Positions 35,552-42,313 of a DNA stretch of 64,000 nt are shown piece after piece. The stretch lies in NCBI GenBank assembly GCA_013373375.1, contig JABXHY010000072.1:1-64000 (forward strand), read 5' to 3'. Below the pieces are notes generated by a model. That model made no database searches, was not told the origin of the DNA, and worked only from the letters and a program-made list of their open reading frames with translations. The position numbers and the translations under genes were made by a program. How positions within the stretch are numbered: position 1 is the first letter of the stretch; every line of letters starts with the position of its first letter. Origin of the DNA: Gammaproteobacteria bacterium. Its GTDB lineage: Bacteria > Pseudomonadota > Gammaproteobacteria > Enterobacterales > Kangiellaceae.

Positions 35552-36845
35552 TTCACTTCATTCAATCCTTGATGATCTACCCTCCATCTCATTGACTCGA
35601 GAAGTTGGGCGAGTAATCGCATTTGATGGTGCGATCATTAAGGTGACTGGTGTGAAAAGTATTGTTGGTGCTTACTGTTCGATACGGAACATTCGCTCGT
35701 CTCGCATAATTAAGGGGCAATGTATTGCCTTTAATAATGAATGCACCATATTCATGCCTTTTGAAAAAGTGATTGGTATTTCTATCAACGATGAAGTGGT
35801 TGTCGATGCTGGTGAAGGCGGTATGCCGATATATGAGTCAATGGAAGGTAAATGTTTTGATGCTTTCATGTCACCTCTGGAGCAAGAGGCCGACCAAACC
35901 GTAATCGGAACTCTTGCGTTATATCCTGAGCGACTCAGCCCATTAAGAAAAGAGAGATGCAAGCAACATTTACTAACCGGTGTAAAGACTATCGATGCTT
36001 GCTTACCGCTAGCAAAAGGACAGCGAACTGGAATCTTCTCTGGTAGTGGAGTCGGGAAAACAACACTGTTTAGAAAATTGATTGATACCGTTAATGTGGA
36101 TATTAAAATTATTGTACTAATCGGCGAACGCGGCCGAGAAGTTAGTGAAATCCTCGAGCAGTGTAAAGAGACAAACGCGCCTTACATTATTATTGCTTCA
36201 TCAGCGGATCAGCCGGCTGTTCATAGAGCTCAAGCTTTGTACACAGGAACAGCATTAGCAGAACATTATGCAGAGCAAGGAAAAGATGTTGCCCTGTATG
36301 TTGACTCGATTACTCGGTTTGCTCATGCACTCAGAGAAGTGAAAACCGCTGCTGGCGAGAGTGCGTCTTTAAGAGGTTATCCCAGCTCTGTTTTTACCGA
36401 GCTCGCAAGTTTGGCCGAGCGTGCTGGAAACTTTAAAGATAGCGGCAGTATTACAGGTATTTATACAGTCTTGGTCGATGGTGATGATTTGGACGAACCA
36501 ATTAGTGACAATATGCGCGCTATCTTGGATGGCCACATAATTTTAAGTCGCGCTATTGCTGATCAAGGGCAATTCCCTGCAGTTGATGTTTTAAAGAGCC
36601 GCAGTCGAATTATCTTAGATGTTTTTAATGAAGCAGATGTATCGACGTCTGAGAAAATACGAAAGACTCTAGCCAGTTATGTGGATGTAAAAGACTTTGT
36701 AGATTTTGGTGGTTACAAAAAAGGAAGTAATAAGAAAATCGATTTAATAATTGAGTCTTATGAAAAGCTTATTGAAAAGTTATTCTCGAACCATGGTTAT
36801 CACCAAAAAGACTTGAAGGAGCTTCTCAATGAACTTATCAAGTAA
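35544..36845 (+). CDS. fliI: FliI, flagellar-type export ATPase
   Basis: The 433-residue product has all ATPase motifs: Walker A GSGVGKT (167-173), GERGREVSE, the Walker B strand VALYVDSITR (249-258) and RGYPSSVFTELASLAERAG. Length and sequence are normal. FliI energises unfolding and release of chaperone-bound substrates. The 3' end overlaps fliJ. Confidence 0.97.
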   Translation: MANSLHSILDDLPSISLTREVGRVIAFDGAIIKVTGVKSIVGAYCSIRNIRSSRIIKGQCIAFNNECTIFMPFEKVIGISINDEVVVDAGEGGMPIYESMEGKCFDAFMSPLEQEADQTVIGTLALYPERLSPLRKERCKQHLLTGVKTIDACLPLAKGQRTGIFSGSGVGKTTLFRKLIDTVNVDIKIIVLIGERGREVSEILEQCKETNAPYIIIASSADQPAVHRAQALYTGTALAEHYAEQGKDVALYVDSITRFAHALREVKTAAGESASLRGYPSSVFTELASLAERAGNFKDSGSITGIYTVLVDGDDLDEPISDNMRAILDGHIILSRAIADQGQFPAVDVLKSRSRIILDVFNEADVSTSEKIRKTLASYVDVKDFVDFGGYKKGSNKKIDLIIESYEKLIEKLFSNHGYHQKDLKELLNELIK

Positions 36846-37224
36846 GTATAAAGAAGAAGCGCTCAAATTAAAGAAGCAAAGTTTAGTGCTAGAAAAGCGC
36901 TATTCAAATAATCAAGCTCATATTAGTACATTAAACCAAAAGCAGGATGCATTAGAGCAAGATCTAAAAGATCTGGAGAGTCGATTGATTGAACTTTCCG
37001 CTTTAATCGAAAAACTTGACCAAATAAACATGATCAGTTTGAGAGAAAGTTATATCGGTAAATTTAATCAAATTGAAAATCAAAAACAGCACTTAAAGAG
37101 TTCAATTAAAACTGTGATAGATGAAATACAAGAGCTGAAGAATGAACAGTCGCGAGTGAATAAAGTTCTTGAACTTAAAATTAGTGAACAGCGCAAGATA
37201 TTAGCGAGAGGTTGTATTCAATGA
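36829..37224 (+). CDS. fliJ: FliJ-like coiled-coil stalk protein
   Basis: The 131-residue product is a nearly continuous two-helix coiled coil (SKYKEEALKLKKQSLVLEKR, then long Gln/Glu heptads), with the length and position of FliJ directly after fliI. FliJ inserts into the FliI hexamer as a stalk. Sequence identity in this family is always low, so the call rests on size, coiled coil and location. It overlaps fliI by 17 nt and the next gene by 4 nt. Confidence 0.78.
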   Translation: MNLSSKYKEEALKLKKQSLVLEKRYSNNQAHISTLNQKQDALEQDLKDLESRLIELSALIEKLDQINMISLRESYIGKFNQIENQKQHLKSSIKTVIDEIQELKNEQSRVNKVLELKISEQRKILARGCIQ

Positions 37225-38051
37225 TACCGATCAATACCTCGAATTTATTGGGATTAGGTGATCTATTAAAAGATCAAAAGCCAACTGTTGAAGAGCCTAC
37301 TGTTGACGTTGCGTTTGAAGAACTGCTTAATCAATCTAGCTTCGAATACACCAATATTCAGGATGAGAATGCTTTAAAGCCGAAAGCACAAGATATGAGT
37401 AATGACTCGATGCTTGATGCAAATAAATTACTTCTTGAGCATGAGTATAATTTTAAGCTTTTGAACAAGATCAGTGAACAAATAACGAAAGCTAAAATTG
37501 AACACTCTACTTCGATCTCTGATGCCTATAATAATGACTTAGTGTCTCAAGAGTTTATTGTTGAGTTATTGGGTCGATCGACTGGCCTAATGGCTTATCA
37601 GAGTAGCGAGAAATTATCTGCAAATATTCTGAAAAGTCTGCACATATCATTGCCAGTTAACGAAGCGGGCAATTCAAATGCTACAAGTTTATCGGATATA
37701 AATCCTAGCTCGACAAAGGCTTTTGCAGCACCCGTCATGAATAAGCAAGAGAATGTTGTTTCTAATGCTCAATTTAAAGATAAGAGTTTAACTAAACCTG
37801 AAACAATTAAATCTATGAGTAAAACATTTGGTTATGAAGTTAATCAAATGAATTATCAGCCGTTTCTTTTTACATTGGCAGCATCAGATAAAGGCTTAAA
37901 TATTTATTATCGAAATTATTTTACAAAGGAAAATGAGTTAAAAAAATATATAGCTCATTTAGAACAATCTGGATTTAAGATTAACCGTGTGGTCGTCAAC
38001 GGTAATCTTGTGAAGGGGAATACCGTTATGGAGAATAACGATGGAAATTGA
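37221..38051 (+). CDS. Protein in the FliK (hook-length ruler) position
   Basis: The ATG at 37221 overlaps the fliJ stop as ATGA. The product has about 276 residues, is Ser/Asn-rich and probably extended for ~200 residues, then has a compact C-terminal domain (FLFTLAASDKGLNIYYRNYF to VVVNGNLVKG). Size and place between fliJ and flgD are those of FliK. The typical FliK C-terminal hook motif (LRLxPxxLGxVxV) is not visible. It may be a divergent ruler or switch protein. Confidence 0.65.
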   Translation: MIPINTSNLLGLGDLLKDQKPTVEEPTVDVAFEELLNQSSFEYTNIQDENALKPKAQDMSNDSMLDANKLLLEHEYNFKLLNKISEQITKAKIEHSTSISDAYNNDLVSQEFIVELLGRSTGLMAYQSSEKLSANILKSLHISLPVNEAGNSNATSLSDINPSSTKAFAAPVMNKQENVVSNAQFKDKSLTKPETIKSMSKTFGYEVNQMNYQPFLFTLAASDKGLNIYYRNYFTKENELKKYIAHLEQSGFKINRVVVNGNLVKGNTVMENNDGN

Positions 38052-38460
38052 AGCAATCGGTCGGAATATAGCGCCTGCGAGTCAAGGGTTACAAAATAAT
38101 AATATTTCTCAAGAAGAGTTTATTAAATTATTTTTGGCACAGTTATCGTTTCAGGATCCTTTGGAACCGTTGGACAATTCGGAATTTTTAGCCCAGTTAG
38201 CACAGTTTTCTAGTATTGCTCAGTTAAGTAGCAACGGAGAAGCATTAGAGAACATTGCTTATATAAACTCTGCATCGCAGGGCTCAAATCTGCTTGATAA
38301 AGTTATTGAAATTCAAACCGAAAGTGGAACCACCTCGATTCGAGTGACTGGTGTGAACTTTACTCAAGAAGGATTGCGGTTAGAAGGCACTAGAACGTCC
38401 GATGGTGGGATTGTTCAAAATATTAGATTTTCGCAAATTGTAAAATTAAATAATCTTTAG
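38041..38460 (+). CDS. flgD: FlgD-like hook cap, short form
   Basis: The 139-residue product has the FlgD N-terminal signature: SQEEFIKLFLAQLSFQDPLE and NSEFLAQLAQFSSIAQ. FlgD is usually 220 residues or more and carries a fibronectin/tudor-like C-terminal part; only a short strand-rich tail is left here. It overlaps the preceding gene by 11 nt. It should act as scaffold for hook polymerisation, outside the cell after export. Confidence 0.9.
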   Translation: MEIEAIGRNIAPASQGLQNNNISQEEFIKLFLAQLSFQDPLEPLDNSEFLAQLAQFSSIAQLSSNGEALENIAYINSASQGSNLLDKVIEIQTESGTTSIRVTGVNFTQEGLRLEGTRTSDGGIVQNIRFSQIVKLNNL

Positions 38461-38471
38461 GAATCAATATC

Positions 38472-39647
38472 ATGTTTCAATCATTTTTTAGTGGCTTATC
38501 GGGGATGATCACATTCTCATCTGGCCTAGATAATATCAGTAATAATATCGCTAATATGAACACTATTGGCTATCGTGGAACTAATTCTTTTTACCAAGCA
38601 CTGTCTGGGCAAAATAATGGCTATGGAGTGCGATCTGATAACACAAGTATTAACCTTCAATCGGGTGAGATTCGAGAAACAGGCCAAGCCACAGACTTAG
38701 CAATCTCAGGTTCAGGTTATTTTATACTAAGAGACGGCGGCGATTATTTTTATACACGAGCAGGACAATTTGAATTTGACGCTGATGGATTCCTGGTAGA
38801 TCGAACAACGGGTTTTCGTGTTGCAGCGCTAAATGAGTTTGGTAACTTGTCCGATATTAATATCGAGAATTATCGACAATTAAATCCTGAAGCAACCACT
38901 CAAGTAAACTTTACCGGCAACTTATCAACCGGTAGCCAAGAAGGTTCAACACAAATTTCAGTGTTTAACGCTCAAGGTGAAGAAATTCAGTTAACCTTCG
39001 ATTTCACTAATAATACATCGACGACAGCGGGTAGCTGGTTAGTGTCAATTAAAGACGAAAATGATATTGAAATTGGTACCGGTGAAGTAAGGTTTGCACC
39101 AGACGGAAGTCCATTAAGTGGATTTAATAATATTTCCTTTGATATTCCAGCTAGTGCCAACGGCAGTAGTGGTACAGCTCAAACCATCAATCTTTATTTC
39201 GGTGAAGAAGGTAGTTTTGCCGGAGCAACCTCTTTCCAGCAGGGCACGGTTTCTACAGTAAGCAGCAATCTTGAAGACGGTCGTGGAGTCGAAGGATTGG
39301 TGGCTATAAGCTTTAAAGAAGACGGATCTTTAAATTTGTTGTATTCAAATGGAGACACCGAAGAGCCTTATCAAATTGCATTGGCGTATTTTAATAACGA
39401 ATCAAATTTGACGCTTGTTGATGGAGCTTATTACGAAGCAAACTCAAGTCAAGAGCCGCAAATAGGTGCCGCGAATCAAGGTGTGTATGGTTCAATCGTT
39501 GGTGAAAGCTTGGAAAGCTCTAACGTAGATTTGGTGAGAGAGTTTGCAGAAATGATCATCATTCAGCGTGGCTATCAAGCAAGTTCACGAGCAATGAACA
39601 TTTCCAATCAGTTGGTTGAGCAGCTTTATGACAATACTCGTGGATAA
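38472..39647 (+). CDS. flgE: FlgE, hook protein
   Basis: The 391-residue product is a complete hook protein: N-terminal SGLDNISNNIANMNTIGYRG, central domain with FTGNLSTGSQEGSTQISVFN, and C-terminal ESSNVDLVREFAEMIIIQRG followed by YQASSRAMNISNQL. Hook length and D1-D2 layout look normal. This is the most distal structural subunit encoded in the operon, since no FlgK, FlgL, FliC or FliD gene follows. Confidence 0.95.
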   Translation: MFQSFFSGLSGMITFSSGLDNISNNIANMNTIGYRGTNSFYQALSGQNNGYGVRSDNTSINLQSGEIRETGQATDLAISGSGYFILRDGGDYFYTRAGQFEFDADGFLVDRTTGFRVAALNEFGNLSDINIENYRQLNPEATTQVNFTGNLSTGSQEGSTQISVFNAQGEEIQLTFDFTNNTSTTAGSWLVSIKDENDIEIGTGEVRFAPDGSPLSGFNNISFDIPASANGSSGTAQTINLYFGEEGSFAGATSFQQGTVSTVSSNLEDGRGVEGLVAISFKEDGSLNLLYSNGDTEEPYQIALAYFNNESNLTLVDGAYYEANSSQEPQIGAANQGVYGSIVGESLESSNVDLVREFAEMIIIQRGYQASSRAMNISNQLVEQLYDNTRG

Positions 39648-40329
39648 ACAAAGCATAGCAAATCTGTTCGCATGTAAAGCAGCGAGCAGTGACGTGACGC
39701 AATTACAGTGTGATGATTTATTAAATCAGATGCTTGATTGGGTATGCCCCGAATTTAAAGAATCGGTTAAGTCTCAATCCATTAAATTTAGTGACGTGTC
39801 ATCGACCGTTACCCAGGTGTGCATGCTGGGTAACAAAGTGATTGGCTGCTTTAACGATGCTGCGATTGAGCAACTCTTTTTTGCTGGAGATAACAAAGAA
39901 AAGAGTGACAAGCGAAAAGTGACTAAAGCATTTTTTGCTGAATTAACCGGTTACCAAGCGGATGAAATAGAAATTGTTAAATTGTCAGACATTGAGCTCA
40001 ACCTGAACTTTGCGCTAAGCGCTCTGATGCTAGGCTCGGATCAAATTATAGCTGTTGTTCCATTCACTATGCCGCTATCTGGTACCAAAGGTGAAGCATT
40101 GAAGCTTGATAAATTACCTCTCGGAGATTCGTTAGCCGAAGTAAATTTTTCTGTTGAATCCCGAGTATCAGCGACAGATATATTTGATATAAAGCCCGGA
40201 ATGACCATAGAGCTAAAACACGATATTACCAGACCATTCAATGCACTAATGGATCAGGAAGTTATCGGTTATGCTTACCTTTGCCAAAAAGATAAGAAAG
40301 TACAAGCGACTTTTGTTAAGGAAAAATGA
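39628..40329 (+). CDS. Reduced FliM/SctQ-like C-ring protein
   Basis: Starting at the ATG inside the end of flgE, the product has about 233 residues. The C-terminal 75 form a SpoA-type domain (VNFSVESRVSATDIFDIKPG, then GYAYLCQKDKKVQATFV). The N-terminal part is divergent and shorter than in FliM (about 330 residues). The CheY-binding N-terminal helix and the FliG-binding GGxG motif of FliM are not seen. It is placed directly before fliN, as fliM is. A role as non-switching sorting-platform protein, like SctQ, is inferred. Confidence 0.75.
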   Translation: MTILVDKQSIANLFACKAASSDVTQLQCDDLLNQMLDWVCPEFKESVKSQSIKFSDVSSTVTQVCMLGNKVIGCFNDAAIEQLFFAGDNKEKSDKRKVTKAFFAELTGYQADEIEIVKLSDIELNLNFALSALMLGSDQIIAVVPFTMPLSGTKGEALKLDKLPLGDSLAEVNFSVESRVSATDIFDIKPGMTIELKHDITRPFNALMDQEVIGYAYLCQKDKKVQATFVKEK

Positions 40330-40634
40330 TGGACAAATTAGAATTTACAGATGTTAGTGAACAGGAATTTGAAAAAGAATTGGAAAGTGCGGTAAGCATT
40401 AAAGACGATATTTTAAAGTCACTGGATGTTTCTATTGAAGTTAGAGTTGCTAAGAAGAAGGTGCCGCTTTCTCAACTTTCTAATCTTAAATGCGGTGAAC
40501 TTCTTGCGTTGGATACACCAGTCGACACGCCAGTCGAAATTTTCTGTCAAGGAAAGTTAATCGCATTAGGTGAGTTAGTGACAGATGGAAAAACTTTGTC
40601 AGTAAAAATATTAGAGACTAAGGATGAACACTAA
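40326..40634 (+). CDS. fliN: FliN-like C-ring protein
   Basis: The 102-residue product ends in a SpoA domain typical of FliN (VSIEVRVAKKKVPLSQLSNL, then CGELLALDTPVDTPVEIFCQ and IALGELV). It starts within the preceding stop as ATGA. FliN docks FliH-FliI to the C-ring. Two adjacent ATG codons are possible starts. Confidence 0.88.
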   Translation: MMDKLEFTDVSEQEFEKELESAVSIKDDILKSLDVSIEVRVAKKKVPLSQLSNLKCGELLALDTPVDTPVEIFCQGKLIALGELVTDGKTLSVKILETKDEH

Positions 40635-40905
40635 TCCTCCTACTGTAGAGATCGGTGCAACTTGGTACATCGTTGTCGGTGTGCTCGTTTGCTTATATCT
40701 GTTGATTTACTTCAGGCATAAAATTCAGCTTAAACTGAATGGTGCTTCGCCAACAGAGACAAAAGTCGAAAGGCTATACCAAGATTTAGACAGTAAAGTA
40801 ATCAAAATTACTCATTTTGAAAATGAGTATCTGGTGCTTAAGGATAAAACAGGGATGCTATTACTCGATAAAACTATCAAAGAAAAAGGGAATGACGATG
40901 TTTGA
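40624..40905 (+). CDS. fliO: FliO-like gate assembly protein
   Basis: The 93-residue product has one membrane helix near the N-terminus (IVVGVLVCLYLLIYF) and a short cytoplasmic domain. Size, topology and the position between fliN and fliP fit FliO, which helps FliP rings form. FliO sequences diverge greatly, so the call depends largely on context. It overlaps both neighbours by about 11-14 nt. Confidence 0.7.
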   Translation: MNTNPPTVEIGATWYIVVGVLVCLYLLIYFRHKIQLKLNGASPTETKVERLYQDLDSKVIKITHFENEYLVLKDKTGMLLLDKTIKEKGNDDV

Positions 40906-41533
40906 AGCAGGAATGGATCCATTGAAGGTTGTTATTACATTAACAACGCTATCATTTATTCCTTTGCTACTTGTTGCGTGTACCACATTCACGCGCTTTG
41001 TCATTGTGTTTTCGATGCTGCGTTTTGCTTTAGGGTTACAACAAACCCCTCCTAATATTGTGATTATTTCGCTTTCGGTTTTTCTATCCTTATTTGTGAT
41101 GAAAGAACCATTAACAGAAGTGTACGATCAATCAGTTACTCCTTATTTAAGCGATACAATTACCGCAGAAGAAGCCTTTGATAAAGGTAAAATTGTTTTT
41201 ACAAGATTTATGTCTTCTTATACAAATCCTGACGACCTAGCACTTTTTGTAACCTATGATAAGAAAGAGATGCCCGAGTCCGTTGAGGAAGTCGATTTTT
41301 TTCATTTGGTACCGGCATTTTTATTAAGTGAATTGAAAACTGCATTTAAAATCGGATTTATGATTTTTATTCCTTTTCTACTCGTCGATTTAATTGTATC
41401 CAGTGTTTTAATGTCATTGGGTATGATAATGCTTCCTCCAATTACAGTTTCGCTACCAATTAAGATTATGCTATTTGTTATTATTGATGGTTGGAATCTT
41501 GTGGTTCAAACGTTATTAATGAGTGCAAGTTAG
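40892..41533 (+). CDS. fliP: FliP, core export gate protein
   Basis: The 213-residue product from the ATG at 40892 carries the FliP signatures: TLSFIPLLLVACTTFTRFVI near the N-terminus and HLVPAFLLSELKTAFKIGFM with MLPPITVSLPIKIMLFVIID near the end. FliP usually has a cleaved signal peptide and about 245 residues; here the protein starts directly before the first membrane helix. FliP forms a hexameric ring with FliQ and FliR, whose genes are 16 kb away at the other end of the operon. Confidence 0.95.
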   Translation: MTMFEAGMDPLKVVITLTTLSFIPLLLVACTTFTRFVIVFSMLRFALGLQQTPPNIVIISLSVFLSLFVMKEPLTEVYDQSVTPYLSDTITAEEAFDKGKIVFTRFMSSYTNPDDLALFVTYDKKEMPESVEEVDFFHLVPAFLLSELKTAFKIGFMIFIPFLLVDLIVSSVLMSLGMIMLPPITVSLPIKIMLFVIIDGWNLVVQTLLMSAS

Positions 41534-41543
41534 CTTTAGTATA

Positions 41544-42221
41544 ATGATAAACTCTAACGCGCTTTGGGATAACTACAAATCTGCTCCTACTGATTACAGT
41601 AAAAAGCAAATATTTGACCATTATCATGATTGGGCCATTTTGGAAGGAATGAGAACAATCAAGTCAATTGGCGTAAAAGATATTGATGATGAAGATATAA
41701 AACAAATTGCTTTGCTATCGATGTATGAGGCTATTGAACGATTTGACCAGTCCTATGGTGTGAACTTTAAATCATTTGCCCGTATAAGAATAAAAGGCGA
41801 AATATTAAATAGAATTCCGAGCTATACCGAAGATCAAGCTATTTTTAAGGCAATCAAATATGTAGAAGCAATAAGCAGTAATGATGATGCTGAGTCAGAA
41901 TTATTTAAATTAATTTATTCCAAGATTGTGTTACATACGAAAGTTGTTTTGCTTCATGATTATTTCCATGACCAGTTTAATTACTTTCCCAGTATATCCA
42001 GCTCTGTCGAAGAAGCGCAGATCAAAGTGTATATAGATAAGTCACTTAAAAAGCTCAGTGATCAAGAAAGACGAGTTATTGAGTTAATGTTTCTCTACTC
42101 ACAATCCAACCGGGAAGTCTCAGAAGCGCTCAATATTTCCAAGGGTAGAGTTTCTCAATTGTATGCGTCTGCAATGGAAAAGTTAGAGAATTATTTTAGC
42201 TATAATAAAATAATGCTGTAG
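41544..42221 (+). CDS. fliA: FliA/WhiG-type sigma factor
   Basis: The product of about 225 residues has sigma-70 region 2 (LLSMYEAIERFDQSYGVNFK and SFARIRIKGEILNRI) and region 4 (LSDQERRVIELMFLYSQSNR, then EVSEALNISKGRVSQLY), the layout of sigma-28 factors. Region 3 is poorly conserved. A GTG at 41523 would lengthen it by seven codons. It closes the operon and probably drives genes for exported substrates elsewhere. No anti-sigma FlgM gene is present in the window. Confidence 0.88.
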   Translation: MINSNALWDNYKSAPTDYSKKQIFDHYHDWAILEGMRTIKSIGVKDIDDEDIKQIALLSMYEAIERFDQSYGVNFKSFARIRIKGEILNRIPSYTEDQAIFKAIKYVEAISSNDDAESELFKLIYSKIVLHTKVVLLHDYFHDQFNYFPSISSSVEEAQIKVYIDKSLKKLSDQERRVIELMFLYSQSNREVSEALNISKGRVSQLYASAMEKLENYFSYNKIML

Positions 42222-42227
42222 GCATCA

Positions 42228-42300
42228 ATGTCTCACTTTCAGTAGCTCTAAATTGACATTAATTCATGTCTCATCCATAGTCTTAATGTCTGACTTTTTC
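42228..42300 (+). promoter_or_regulatory. Direct ATGTCT(C/G)A repeats before DUF2339 gene
   Basis: ATGTCTCACTTT, ATGTCTCATCCA and ATGTCTGACTTT begin at 42228, 42266 and 42286, in the short gap between the sigma-factor stop and the next gene. They could be operator half-sites. There is no terminator here, so the downstream gene may be read through from the operon. Confidence 0.3.
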
Positions 42301-42313
42301 AAGAGTATTAAAA

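Noticed and set aside
22561-42221. Ordinary motility operon or non-flagellar virulence type III system
   Set aside because: Motility is unlikely given the reduced rotor and missing filament and stator genes in this cluster; a virulence injectisome is unlikely because rod, hook, P- and L-ring genes are flagellar and no secretin or needle gene is present.
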